This document shows, piece after piece, positions 23,866-35,362 of a stretch of DNA of 64,000 nt. The position numbers and the translations under genes were made by a program. The notes beneath the pieces were generated by a model. It was not told where the DNA came from. It did no database searches and was given only the letters and a program-made list of their open reading frames with translations. Source of the DNA: Paramecium tetraurelia (lineage: Eukaryota > Ciliophora > Oligohymenophorea > Peniculida > Parameciidae); contig NW_001799178.1 in the NCBI RefSeq assembly GCF_000165425.1, positions 186,001 through 250,000 of the forward strand, written 5' to 3'. Position 1 is the stretch's first letter, and each line of letters begins with the position of its first letter.

Positions 23866-24742
23866 TCAAGTTTAGAGATCATTTCTTGGTAATACTTCAG
23901 CTAAATAATAATGAGTAGGAACATGTACCTTATTATAAATCCATTGAACATCAAATTATATGGTTGGGGTAGCGTATTATTGCCTATCACTTTGCAACTA
24001 GAGTTGGAGAGAATGAACTTGTTGATCTTACAATTAGGATATATCTATCTTGGCTTATCCGACTAAGGATTTCTTTTGATTTCGATCTTAGATCAATAAA
24101 CTCAAAGTGATATTCTCCCTTCCAGTTTTAATTTGGCTAGAAATGAATTGAAATAAAATTTATTTTTACAATCCGAATTGCTCATTAAATATTGGATGGA
24201 ACTTGTCTCCTCCAGTCTATTAGGCAACTTGTTCGTTATTATCAACCGATATTGATACGTAACTCTGAATAAAATCCGAATTCGTTATTCCTGAGGCAGA
24301 TTTGATCATTAAATTGAGTGATGAATCAGTATCTATCCCGAATTGATTCTGTTATTAAGTGTCTCCAATATAAATCATAAATACATTTTATTTCTTTGAC
24401 TTGTCGTTGGCAGTCTCTTGATTCCTCAACCAGTTACAAAACTTATTATTCGGTATCTCGAATCTTTTTCTTTAACATTGCATCAGCTGATATCAAGATC
24501 TGTGAAAACTCTTCGATTTAAACTTGGCCTCTTTGATTTGGAGTGCATTATTCATATATTTAATTGGCAACATCTCTATCATACGCTTAATTAGTCTATG
24601 TTGATTATTCTTAATTTTATCATACTAATTGATCTAATGCTTAATATATCTAATCAGGTTAATATGCTTGTCCTTAATTTAATCCAACTCTCTAAAAAGC
24701 CCCTAATACCTAGTTAACATTAGGTGAGAATTGCAACGACAT
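23866..24742 (-). CDS. C2-domain protein with EF-hand-like N-terminus
   Basis: A 274-residue protein. The N-terminal 80 residues look like paired EF-hand helices without complete calcium loops (VANQIYEQCTPNQRGQVQIE). A short coiled coil follows (DTEQQVLQLVEESRDCQRQV), then a C2-type beta sandwich from about residue 120: SYVSISVDNNEQVAQQTGGD, FHPIFNEQF, LSLLIQDRNQKKSLVGQAKI, which match the C2 pattern strand-strand-xxPxWNE-VxDxD-IGxxxI. The canonical Asp ligands are partly missing, so calcium binding is uncertain. Introns: 24596-24625 and a 22-nt one at 24363-24384 with an unusual GAG acceptor. Confidence 0.7.
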
Positions 24743-25270
24743 ATTTTAAATTAATTATATAATTTATAAATTGTATCAAAGAGTTTGAACTAAAGACGTA
24801 ATTCAATTATTTTCAACACAAAAGGGTTAGGTTAATACAGAAAAGTGAATAGATAAAAATTATGATATATTTTTATGATTATTAAATATCAATAGAATAA
24901 ATTTAGTTATAAAGCTGACTGCTTTACTTATAGAAAGAATTAGAATGAAATAAAGTTTGCTAATGGGTTCAAAAACATACATAAGATGCATTATTGTAGA
25001 TATGGGAGAATAGATAGTTAAATATCATTGTTATTTTATCGAGATATCTAATATGAAGATAAATTATTTTTAACAAAGATAAGAAGCTTAAGGTAATAAC
25101 AATGCTTTTAAATTACAAATATATAGATACTATGAATTAAACCCATATTGGATAAAAATTAATCAAATAAATTATTAATATAAACATAAGAGGGGGGTGA
25201 AATTCACACATATAAATTGTGGTAATTCATGAATCACCTTTTAATTTAAAAATAATATCCAAGTTGGCAC
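24743..25270. promoter_or_regulatory. divergent intergenic region
   Basis: About 530 bp between the C2-protein gene (minus) and the CobW gene (plus), hence bidirectional upstream sequence. AT-rich; a short G run lies near 25193-25198. No motif assigned. Confidence 0.4.
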
Positions 25271-26758
25271 ATGAATCACACCACTAAAATTAAGAAATTG
25301 CCTGTTACAGTACTCTGCGGTTTTTTAGGGTCAGGAAAGACAACCCTATTGAACTATATCCTTAAATAGCGCCATGATTGCAGAATAGCTGTAATCGTAA
25401 ATGACATGGGGGAGATCAACGTCGATTCAAACCTGATAAAGGAAGGAAAGTTTAGTGTGAAAAAGACTAAGGAAAAACTTGTTGAAATGTCAAATGGATG
25501 CATCTGTTGCACATTGAGGTAATTATTAGACATATAGTATTAGGGAGGATTTAATCAAACACATATCAAAGATAGCAAAGTCTGGGAAGTTTGATTATAT
25601 GTTGATTGAGAGTACAGGAATAGCTGAGCCTTTGCCAATAGCCTAAGCGTTTTATTTTGAAAATGAGGAGATGAGAAAGAAGGGATAGATGTTGAAGAAG
25701 TTCGCTAGACTTGACACTATGGTCACTATGGTATCTTTGATTATCTATTACTTAGATTGACGCCTTGAATTTCTTGGATCAATTGTAATCGGATAAATTA
25801 GGAGAGGAAATGAATGTAGATAACAAATAGATGGATTAGATTCCATTATCATAATTGTTGTTGGATCAAGTTGAGTTTGCTAATGTTATAGTATTGAACA
25901 AAACAGATCTTGTGGATGAGGAAAGAAAAGAGTTTATATTGAATCTCCTTAAGAAATTGAATCCTAATGCTAAGATTATTGAATCTATATAAGGATAGAT
26001 AGATTTAAAAGAAATTATCAACACAAAATTATTCAACTTTGAAGAAGCCTCTACAACTGGAAAGTGGATAGCTGAGCTCTAAAAGCCAATCCATAAAAGT
26101 GAGATTGAGGAATACGGGATCTAATCTTGTGCTTTCAAATCAAGAAGAGCATTCCATCCTGACAGACTATTCCAACTCATAGAGAGAAATAATACAGAAG
26201 AGCTTTCTTTTTGGAATAATATCATAAGATGCAAAGGTTACATGTGGGTAGCCAGTTGGGAAAGATTGAATATCCATATGCACAAGGCAGGAACCTAATT
26301 GACTTATCATCCTGGTTCCTTTTGGTGGATATCCATACCCAAGAAGGTTTGGGCTGATACCAAAGAAGAAGTTGATGTATGCTATATGGTTATATCAATA
26401 GGCTATTTGGGATGGAGTCAAAGACAATTGGTTACCTGAACCCATTGGGGATAGAAGATAAGAGCTTGTGTTCATTGGACAAAATTTACCAAAATAAGAA
26501 ATTTTAGAAGCCTTTGAGAGTTGCTTATTAAGTGAATAAGAGATGGTTCAATTCTTATAGAATGGATGGGATAATACTAATGATCCATTCCCAAAAGATT
26601 GGGGAAAGTTGGTGAAAGAATTTGAGGATCTGGGAGAATTAAGGGGAAATGAAGGAGAATGGGAAGATGTGTGGGATGAAGAGGGAGAAATGTAAGAAGA
26701 ACATTAAGAGGATGGACCCATGTAAATAGAAGATTAATAATAATAATTGATAGATTGA
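25271..26758 (+). CDS. CobW/P47K (COG0523) GTPase, zinc-metallochaperone type
   Basis: G3E-family GTPase that loads or allocates metal, eukaryotic members (ZNG1/CBWD) serving zinc. Visible: P-loop [32 protein letters not shown], the CxCC metal motif [13 protein letters not shown], and the G4 motif VLNKTDL. The CobW C-terminal domain follows ([15 protein letters not shown]) ending in a very acidic tail ([19 protein letters not shown]). Introns at 25519-25543, 25731-25755 and 26377-26401, each 25 nt; exons give 471 codons. The extended acidic C-terminus and a [11 protein letters not shown] segment resemble the longer bacterial/protist COG0523 branch more than human ZNG1. Zinc specificity is inferred. 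Confidence 0.9.
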
Positions 26759-26867
26759 TTAAATTAGAATGTCTTAATATAAGATGATCATTAAATAATA
26801 TTTATTTAAAGACTATATTAGTTTCATTTAAAATCAAAGTTTTACCTATTTGTTAAAATATTAATTA

Positions 26868-28314
26868 ATGAATAATCCAGAAGTAATTTATGCAAACCTT
26901 ACAGGAGATTCAGAGCGTTAATAATTTGTCATTATGAATTAGCTTTCGTTACTGATAGTTTATGTGTAAATTGTGAATTACAAGGCAAAACTACAATTTT
27001 ATTGACTAAAATACCCATGTTCTCAAATATTATCATTGTCTCTTTTGATTGTGAACATTGTGGATATAAAAATAATGAAGTGTAATTTGGTGGAGAAATC
27101 AAAGAAAAGGGAATTAAACTGCATTTAAAAGTCAGCGAACCTAAAGTAATGATTAATTATGATTTTAGGATCTCCAAAGACAGATCATTCGATCAGAGTT
27201 CTGTAAAGCTTTGATTCCAGAACTAGAGTTTGAGATGCCATCCAATAAGAAGAGCAGCATCAATACTTTAGAAGGATTCCTCCAAAATATTATAGATGAC
27301 TTATCACATGATTAACCTATCAGAAAATTTACATAAGTGGAAGTTTATGATCGAATTGAATATATCGTTGGAAAATTAAAGGAATTCAAAGATGGTTAAG
27401 GATTACCCTTTCATTGGATACTGGAAGACCCCTCTGGAAATAGTTTCATTTAAGATCCAAATGAACTCTAAGAAGATCCCCAACTTAAGATTCAACATTA
27501 CATAAGAACGATCGAAGAGTTGGAAGCTATGGGATATAGTGCTGAGAATTAAGAATGAGAGGTTCAGCAAATACAGCAATAATAAGAAGTCATTGCAAAC
27601 CCAATTCATTAAGGGACTGAATAGATCTAAGCAGGCGGATAAAATTTTGCTTAATCTATAGATGATTGTGTTAAAGATGAATCTATCAATATTCCAACAC
27701 CTTGTAATGTCTGTGAGGAAATGGGAGAAAACAAAATGTGCACCGTCACTATTCCTCATTTTAAAGAGATTCTTATTATGAGTTTCAATTGTGGATTTTG
27801 TGGATTCAAAGACACAGAGGTTAAAGCAACTGGTGAGATCAGTAAACAAGGTAAAATAATAGAATTGAAATTTGAAAATGAAAATGACTTATGCAGAGAT
27901 GTATTTAAATCAGATACTGCTAAATTGATTATTCCTGATATTGAATTGGAACTTGGAACTGGTACTTTGGGTGGAGTATATTCAAATGTTGAGGGGTTAT
28001 TGGAATAAATTCTTTCACGTTTAAGGGATAATGTAATTATTATAATTTAATAGTAGAATCCATTTGTTGGAGATAGTGCTGATGAGGATTATAAGAAGAA
28101 GATGGAATAAATATTTTAGAAATTGGAGGAATTCAAGTCTGGGAAATCCAAGTTTACTTTAATCATAAGAGATTTAGTCGAAAATAGCTTCATTTAAAAT
28201 CCTTACTATCCAAATGAAGACAATTAAGTTAAAATCACTCTCTTTGATAGAAATCCAGAGGACAATGATGAATTAGGAATAGATACAATGAAGACAGAAA
28301 ATTATCAAAATTGA
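26868..28314 (+). CDS. ZPR1: zinc finger protein ZPR1, with a short insertion and an in-frame TGA
   Basis: Eukaryotic ZPR1, an eEF1A-folding/binding protein with two ZPR1 modules. Module 1: a Cys4 finger (CVNC...CEHCGYKNNEV) and a beta domain with EEFC-like SEFCKALIPELEF. Module 2: CNVC...CGFCGFKDTEVK followed by DLCRDVFKSDTAKLIIPDIE. Introns 26883-26904 and 27146-27168, and probably an in-frame 21-24 nt one near 28033. Two anomalies: a 28-bp TA-bounded insertion at 26933-26960 splits SL/CVNC and shifts the frame, and a TGA at 27556-27558 sits between the modules while coding sequence continues in the same frame to TGA 28312-28314. Both could be retained IESs; otherwise the gene is broken. 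Confidence 0.85.
26933..26960. mobile_element. candidate retained internal eliminated sequence, 28 bp
   Basis: Segment starting TA (26933-26934) with a second TA directly after it (26961-26962). Precise removal of 28 bp leaving one TA gives SLCVNC, the near-universal start of the first ZPR1 finger; with it present the frame is lost. Twenty-eight base pairs is in the main length peak of Paramecium IESs. It has no GT...AG ends, so it is not an intron. The terminal bases match the IES consensus poorly. Confidence 0.6.
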
Positions 28315-28619
28315 TCAAAAATATATAATTCATTTTAGTGTTATTTAAACAAAAAGACATAATAGCAAAATTACTTTCTTATTTCAAAATAATTTCTTTT
28401 CTAAATATATATATGGATCTTCTAAATATTTACTTAACTAAGATGATTAAATATGCATAGTCAAGAAGAGCAACAAAATTAGGTTTGCAAAAGGCTACTT
28501 ACAATCTAATTGGATAGAAATTCCTCTCTGTACATTCGAATTAGAATTTAATCCAATTAAGTAATTTCCCTTATACTTATAAAAATGACTTAAGGGAAAT
28601 ACTCCTTAAGAATTCATTA

Positions 28620-28700
28620 ATTAAAGTCCATCAATATCGGAGATTCTGATAAAGATGAATTAGGAATAGATACAATTAAAAACTGAGAGTAACTTTTGAT
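28620..28700 (+). pseudogene. decayed duplicate of the ZPR1 C-terminus
   Basis: About 300 bp after the ZPR1 stop, the bases at about 28649-28685 encode DKDELGIDTIKN, nearly the same as DNDELGIDTMKT at the end of ZPR1, and the DNA also matches (gatgaattaggaatagata shared). The match fades on both sides. It looks like a remnant of a local tandem duplication of the gene end. Confidence 0.6.
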
Positions 28701-28752
28701 ATAATAAAATATATTCGCTTTCTCTTAAAAATATTTAAATGCATATATCGAT

Positions 28753-29779
28753 TCAAAAATGCTTTCCTAAGTATTAACTGAAGAGTTCATAAACAAGAAA
28801 TGTTATGCTATTTGTAGGTAATACCCTTATTAAATCAGGTATTAATCCTTTATAGAATCCTCCAATAGAATCTTATTCATATATAACTCTACAAATATCA
28901 ATAATTCTAACTCTTGATCTGAGGCCACTCTTATAAACTGTTTTATTATCATGTAATCTAGTTCGTATAACTACATGAGGATAAGTTACTAAGACTGCGA
29001 TTGCTATATATGGATTATTTTGTATTGATTACATTTTGACAATATTGAGGCTTTGAGAATATCAACAGGCAAAAGCTAACCATTCTTGTCGGTGTAATTT
29101 TATTTCAAGCTCTCGTATATTGGAAATTAGACTGCGACGTGAGATAGACCCAACACAGTGGCTCCAAGACCTTTGTACAAAGCAAGGAAGCCTTCCTGAA
29201 ATGATATTTAATTGATTACTTCTCTATACAAAGTGACTAATCCCCTGAAAACAGATGTATATTTTGGATGACTGTGATCATGCAAGTATTATGTTTACAT
29301 TCTAGTTCTGATTAACTTTAAATAAAAGTTAGTTGCATTAATATACCCATAAAGGATTAGTAATTAAATCACAAACAAACCCCGTGATTATGGTTGCCAA
29401 GAGATGATTCTAGAAACCAGAGATTCCATATTGGAATTCCAAGGTTTCCTTGTTCCATTTATAGAGGGGAAAGAAGAGCGAATGAGATATGGGATTGGCG
29501 ACTGCTGTAGCTCGATAGCCTTTTTAATGACTGCACTTTTTACCTTTGTAGTAACCGGCAAGACCTTCCTCTTTATAGATAACACAAAGAGTGTCAATGA
29601 AGCCGTGATATTTATTCATTGATTTGGTAGCATTCTTAAAATGGTTAATTGATTACTTAGAGGTTTAATCTGCTCCTGGCTACTTCCAAAGGGTGGCATA
29701 CGGTTACGCTGATGAATCCTCCAACTAAGCCAGCAATAAAATGATGCCAATATAATTTCCTTTGTTATTCTTAATTCAT
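28753..29779 (-). CDS. mitochondrial carrier family (SLC25) transporter
   Basis: Inner-membrane carrier with three repeats. Signature PX(D/E)XX(R/K) motifs: [12 protein letters not shown] (repeat 1), TNPLWLIRTRM (repeat 2) and [12 protein letters not shown] (repeat 3). Repeat-ending helices [17 protein letters not shown] and [10 protein letters not shown] are in place. NPLW in repeat 2 and AVQFPIYE recall the NAD/folate/pyrimidine-nucleotide branch (SLC25A32/33/36-like), so substrate is probably a nucleotide-type cofactor; this is inference. Five introns (29635-29656, 29520-29543, 29316-29346, 29196-29219, 29004-29032) give 299 codons, the standard length. Its start codon is 31 bp from the divergent gene at 29811. 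Confidence 0.9.
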
Positions 29780-29810
29780 TTTATTTTAATAATATTTAAA
29801 TTCAAAATAG

Positions 29811-30563
29811 ATGAATATGAATGATAGTTTCTTTGACAACATCTTAGTCGGCACTTAGAATGTGAACACCAGTAATAAACCTTAAACAATTTGTAAATCA
29901 TTGGAACGTACCTTTGCTGTGTGTAGTTAACCAATTAAGTATGTAAGCTTTTGATGTTATAAAATTTACAGGAAAACTACCTAGCATCATCATACCCAAC
30001 AACAAGAGGATTCAAAAAGTCAAAGGCATTCCACTCAACAATTAGATTATTATTTAAAACAACAAAACAAAACAAATACACTAAATAATCAGTCCAAAAG
30101 TTATCGTAGTATCAAGTAATCAGACTCCAATCATCAAACTTAAATACCTTAAAGTAAATTAATCGATTATTCTTTACAGAGTCATATCTCAAACAACAAA
30201 TGAGGTTGAAAATTAATTTAGAAAATGAAGCCTTTCAATCGAACTTAAGACACAAGACCCAGTCTTCTCACAACACAACCAATCCCTATTAAGGATCCAT
30301 AGTTAATCTCATGAAGTAGCAAGTAACTCACAAGATTAACACTTTAGATGCAAAAATAATAATAAAGTTTCTTGAACATCTGTAAAACCATGAACGACGA
30401 TTCCAAATCCAGGATATCTTCTACACATAGATAATCCTTAATTCCATCCAAGTTGACTTAGAGATAGGATTCTTAAAATATTCGAAAAAGCAATTCTGTC
30501 TACATGTAGGAGTTCAGAAAGGTGTTTAGTAAAACAAAATATAGTATACACAATAAAGTTTGA
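29811..30563 (+). CDS. hypothetical Gln/Asn/Ser-rich protein, 3' end unsure
   Basis: Starts MNMNDSFFDNILVGTQN; introns at 29939-29971 (33 nt) and 30154-30179 (26 nt) keep one frame. The middle is low-complexity Gln/Asn/His/Ser (TTQHHHTQQQEDSKSQRHST); the C-terminal 110 residues are more structured (INTLDAKIIIKFLEHLQNHE). The last exon was not resolved: the frame is open past 30533 and a stop near 30561-30563 requires another intron. It converges on the YKT6 gene. No family recognised. Confidence 0.5.
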
Positions 30564-30603
30564 ATTATTAAAATTACATCTCTTTTCGATAAAATTAAAA
30601 AAA

Positions 30604-31270
30604 TCAAAAAATTTCACAACAACTCTTTTTATTCATATCCTTAGATTATTTATAGAACATTTTAGCACCAGCTGATAAACTATTACTCTTAGCAACCAAT
30701 TAATCCAAATCACCCTATCTCTCCAATAGTTTTTTTATGTTCTCATGTATAATAATGTTGGTTTCATCGACTTTTGTTTGTGCTAACAGAACCTTATCAA
30801 CATTCTTTGGATCTTAATACTCTTAAAATAGCTATGTGTTAACTTCAGAATTGATATACTTGCTTAATTTCTGGAACCTCTATGCTTTCATCTTCTTTGT
30901 ACTTTTTCCAAGCATCTCCTACTTTTTTCTAAAATTCTTGTAGAACTACATTTAGAAAGGCAAATGCTATTCTTTTAGGGTAGTCCTGATCGCAAAATGC
31001 ATATACTTCTAGTTTATCACTTCCATATCCCATTTATATATGGCAATATTTATCTTCGTGCATTACTGAATGTCTTAAAATCAATTGCATGAATTACCAA
31101 GTTCCTTTGTCTAGGCCTATAACTGATTCTCGACAGATGAACTTCATGGAATCCTTCACAGTGTTTCTATAGAATATTCCTATTGAATTCAATTCGTAAT
31201 ATCGAGTTAGCATAATAACCTTCTTTTCTACTGCGTTGTAAGCGGCAATCAAGACAGCTATCAATTGCAT
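30604..31270 (-). CDS. YKT6: R-SNARE YKT6
   Basis: Longin-type v-SNARE acting in ER-Golgi, Golgi and vacuole/autophagosome fusion. The N-terminal 125 residues form the longin domain (MQLIAVLIAAYNAVEKKVI... IAFAFLNVVLQEFQKKV). The SNARE motif follows a 28-nt intron (30832-30859): VLLAQTKVDETNIIIHENIK then KLLERQGDLDQLVAKSN, with the zero-layer Arg in LLERQGDL. No transmembrane helix; instead the protein ends NKKSCCEIF, the double-cysteine CAAX-like box that is palmitoylated and farnesylated in YKT6. Total 213 codons, versus 198-200 residues in yeast and man. Confidence 0.92.
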
Positions 31271-31318
31271 TTTATTTGATAAAATAAAATATATAGATTA
31301 AGTAATTTATACAATAAT

Positions 31319-33068
31319 TCATTAGGTTTGGGGGACTAAGGAAAATGTAAAAGTAAATTCGTTATTAGCCTGTATGATATCTAAATGGTTATACACTCCA
31401 AACTCAGAGAGAATCAATTAAGTGATACTTATATTTAGTAGCAAATTAATAGGTATCTAAAACTATTAAGTCAAATAACTCATTCTTTCTAGGAGTGATT
31501 GATGAACAGAGGTTTTATGAAAAAATCCTTTTGGAGACTTAACCCAATTAGTTTGTAGGATTTCTAATATTTTGGTTTGAATGACTTTGTCCCTTTCCTT
31601 TATTTTAATTTAAAAGAAGATTTCTGAATTTAGATTTTCTATTTGTATTTTTAGAATTTTCAGATCTTTAAAAATTTGCTAAATTATGTAGAAGCATGAA
31701 ATCAATAATTACTGAATTATGGAAATATCATGCATAAATGGTTTAGCAAGTAGTACCTTTTAGGAGTCAATTCCAATCAATGGATCAAGTGCAGTTTGTA
31801 ATGAATTTTGAGTGATAGATTATAATTTAAGACGGTTAGATTTGTTTTAAAAAATGATTTAAATATTCTGTATGAAATTGTGATTAAAGTAGAACTTCTG
31901 ATCTGGGAATCTCTATTTAATTGATATTTGATTAAACTTGGTGAGCAACTTGATTAAGAAACGTGACTATTCATTTGCCGTTTCAGTTATATTCTAGAGG
32001 ATACTCCATAAAACTTAAGTCTAATTATAAAAATATTTCTTCTTAGGATCAATGATGAGTAAACATTGTAGTTTATTGTTAAATACGCATCTGAGTATTT
32101 TGACATTGTAGAGCTTCTAAGTTTAATAATGTTGAACGGTGTATTTGTAAGTTTTGAATGAATCAGCAAATTCTTGAGTATGGATTAGGAATCTTCTCAA
32201 CGTGTGTTCCATATTGATATGAACTAAATTCGAGACACTATCATCTGGGTGTCTGCTGGAAGATACGATTAACTAATGAGTAGATTGAAAATTCATATTA
32301 CCTTTCTGAGTAATTGTCGTAGATTTTCACTATCCTTTAATCTGAATAAAATAGATGAAAATTTGTTTTCCTTCTCGAGTTGCAATTAATCCTGTTTCTT
32401 GTCATGGGAAACCAACAAAATGGAACTGGACAACACTTTTGACAATAGTTGTTCCCATCTTTCCTGTTGACAACTCTAAACATATTATTCCTTTTTAGTT
32501 TTTTCATAATTATATTTGATGGCTATCATACTCATGGCCAAAAAGACAAAGAGAAATATGTTGATAATCCCATCTTTAATATCTATGTTGTCTTAATCTA
32601 AGTGGACTCCAATAACAATGATCAACAGGAAGGTCTGATAAATGAAGTTGGCACCTAAGAGATAAACACTGAAGTGCAAGTAACCACATTGGAAACCATA
32701 ATACCAAGATTGATCTAAAGTGGGATTGGTTGTGCCATTAAATAATTAAGGCATTTTAAAAGCGAAAAGCAAATACAATTGATAAATAGTTACAATTAAA
32801 TTGATTAAGTGAGGTTTTTGTTGTAGTATTTTCCAGAGCATCAATAATGCAAAAATCGATATTCCACTGAGTATTGAATAAGGAAGTGAGTCTCGCTAGA
32901 TAAATTTTGCGGTGTTCAGAATCGAAAAGGACTATAGTAGAGTAGAACAATTACAACTGAGTAGATGGTGAAGTACGTTACTTCCCTTAGTTTGGATGAT
33001 TTGGAGTAGTTTTCGTACTGCTCAGCTTGATCCTTGAATAGAAATTCAAGAGTGTACTTATTGAGCAT
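31319..33068 (-). CDS. membrane protein with six N-terminal helices and a large cytosolic part
   Basis: Starts MLNKYTLEFLFKDQAEQYENY; introns 32932-32954 and 32273-32301 give 566 codons. The first 200 residues contain about six hydrophobic segments (SILSGISIFALLMLWKIL, LINLIVTIYQLYLLFAF, ANFIYQTFLLIIVIGVHL, IINIFLFVFLAMSMI). The rest is soluble, Gln/Lys/Ile-rich with coiled-coil character (KERDKVIQTKILEIL). The layout resembles ciliate membrane histidine-kinase or cyclase sensors without their catalytic module, but no domain can be named. Stop is 48 bp upstream of the YKT6 start, both on the minus strand. Confidence 0.65.
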
Positions 33069-33255
33069 TATTAATTATCAATATTATAAATCACTCTTAT
33101 CGATTATCTAAATTTATAGACTGTTTTAATAAATCTTATGCTAAAAATGTTCTTGAGTAAATTTCAAGTAACCCTACCTCAGAATAGAAGGATAAATAAT
33201 AATACTCTCCTAAATCATACCAATAATAATGTTATATTAATAATTGAATAATACT

Positions 33256-34548
33256 TCACAATTTTGTATTCTTGGTCACATCATGGAATGCTTCAGCTAC
33301 ATACTTAACATTTCCTTCATTCAAACCAGCAATTGAAATTCTTCCACTGCTCAATAAGTAGATATGATATTTGGCAATCAATTCTTTAACGTGTTCTGGA
33401 CCGACACCCTGAAAATATTCATTAATATATTACAGTGAAGGCAAACATACCAATTTATTTGGAAATGTGAGACCAATCATGAGGAGAACCTAGATTCTTC
33501 AAATTGTTGGCCAAACTAACTCTCATCAATTGAATTCTATTGGCCATCATTTTAACTTCCTATAACCACAATTAGTTGAGTTCTGGAGTGTTGAGAATGA
33601 TGTCAGCCACTCTAGCTCCATGGAGAGGAGGACTAGACCATAATGGTCTGGCTAACAATTTCAATTATGAGACCACCTTCTCTCTTTCCTATTGATTAGC
33701 ACATACAAAACTAAGGCATCCTGTTCTTTATCCATATAATCCCATGTTTTTGGCAAAGGATTATCCTAAAACTATAGGAACACCTTGGGCTGTAAATAAT
33801 CTGACTGCTTCGGCATCTTTATTTACGTCTCCACTTGTGAAACCTTGATAAGCCATATCAAAGAATGGAAGGAAGTTCTTCTTTTTTGTCAAATCTAATA
33901 ATTATGTCCATTAGGCTGTAGTCAAATCACAACCAGTTGGATTGTGAGCACAAGCATGGAACAAGATGACTGATCCATTTTGAGCCTTATTCAAATCTTC
34001 TACCAATCCAGAGAAATCAACTCCACGTGTTTTTGGATCAAAATAACGATACTCTAAAATTTCTAATCCTGCCATTCTAGCAATGTTGTGATGGTTTGGC
34101 CATGTTGGATTTGGCATATACACTTTTGTTCCTTAAGGCAAGAATTTCTTAGCAAATTCGAATCCAAGTCTAACTGCACCTGTTCCACTTAATACTTAGC
34201 ATCCTGCAATGCTCTTTCCATTTTAAGCATAGTAAGCATCTCCATAACCTAATTTAATAGATGCATCAATAAATGATTGGAGTCCTTCAACTGGAAGATA
34301 TTCATTGTCCAATTTCTTCTCTTTTATTATTTGTTCAGCCTAGTTTAAATAAATCTAGATACTCTCTTCACTGAATCGAGTACTACTGGCTTTCCATCAT
34401 TATCACGATAGGCTCCTATACTTAGATTTACTTTTGTAGAGCTTGGATCAGCCTTGAATTGCGCAGCCACTCCCAAAATAGGGTCAGCTGGTCCCATTGG
34501 CACTTAAGACCATACAGAAAAGTATCTCAAAGCTCTAAAACACTACAT
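33256..34548 (-). CDS. aspartate aminotransferase, mitochondrial type
   Basis: PLP enzyme interconverting aspartate and oxoglutarate with oxaloacetate and glutamate. The N-terminus [20 protein letters not shown] is a mitochondrial targeting-type extension before [20 protein letters not shown]. Conserved: [37 protein letters not shown] (Asn/Asp region), FDMAYQGF (Tyr for PLP), the PLP lysine in [13 protein letters not shown] (usually [12 protein letters not shown]), and GRISIAGLN with the substrate-carboxylate Arg. Introns 34340-34362 and 33409-33433; 415 codons. The Tyr-to-Phe change before the PLP lysine and Glu-to-Gln after GLYG are mild. Enzyme of the malate-aspartate shuttle. Confidence 0.95.
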
Positions 34549-34878
34549 GTCGAATATCTTTCAATATATTAATTAATTCTTATAAAAAGTATGTCATATT
34601 AATATATAATACGGATCTTTTTTATTTTAATCACATAATATAAATTAATAATATACTATATATAATTGACATATAAAATTATGTTTCATATTATAAAACT
34701 AGAATTAATTACACTCCTTCATTAATCTACTAGTTCACAAATAGTTTTAAAACATATCATATATTGAATCCTAAAGAATTAATGAAAACCAATATCAAGT
34801 ATCAAACACTTAGCTTTCTTTCTGTATTTAAGCATCTAAATGATAATACAATTTTAGGAATTAATAAAATTTTTAATT

Positions 34879-35106
34879 TCACCATATAATTTTCAATTAC
34901 CTCCACAGATTATGCCTTATTTCGAAGATTGAACTTATAGATTTTTGAGTTAATATTGTTTCACTTTTGGTATAATAAAGTTAGGAATATTTCAAATGTT
35001 CTCTTTTTAAGTAGGTTCTAAAATGAATCCTAGAATTTTAGAAATCCCTTAATTAGGGATTGAATGTATTTTCAATAGGTCTTACATTCTATTAATCCAA
35101 TTTCAT
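34879..35106 (-). CDS. small hypothetical ORF
   Basis: A 76-codon frame (MKLDQQNVRPIENTFNPQLR) ending at TGA 34879-34881. The same frame is open further upstream to a TGA at about 35185, so a spliced 5' exon is possible. The sequence is coding-like for an otherwise empty 815-bp stretch between the aminotransferase and DHHC genes. No family. Confidence 0.3.
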
Positions 35107-35362
35107 ACAATATCTCCCCTTTTCTCTTGAGTTTCCTCTTTATAATAAATTCAAATTTGTCCAAAAATTGTTATTGTCAAGTCAACATAAATAATAAAAA
35201 TTCAAGAAACCGAATTAAAACTCTGAATGAGTTTGGTTTTTATAGGAGTCCATGATTTGCTTGTTCTACAATTCAGGTAAATTTTTTCATTATTCAAGCA
35301 TTTATTTATTATTTATGATTTAATTCTAATTAAAATGGAATAAAAATAATAACTTTTATATT

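Noticed and set aside
26933-26960. The ZPR1 insertion as a short intron
   Set aside because: It has neither GT nor AG at the required ends; the only register restoring SLCVNC is TA-to-TA.
27403-27849. A 148-codon minus-strand ORF
   Set aside because: It is antisense to the second half of ZPR1, whose zinc finger and domain motifs are on the plus strand.
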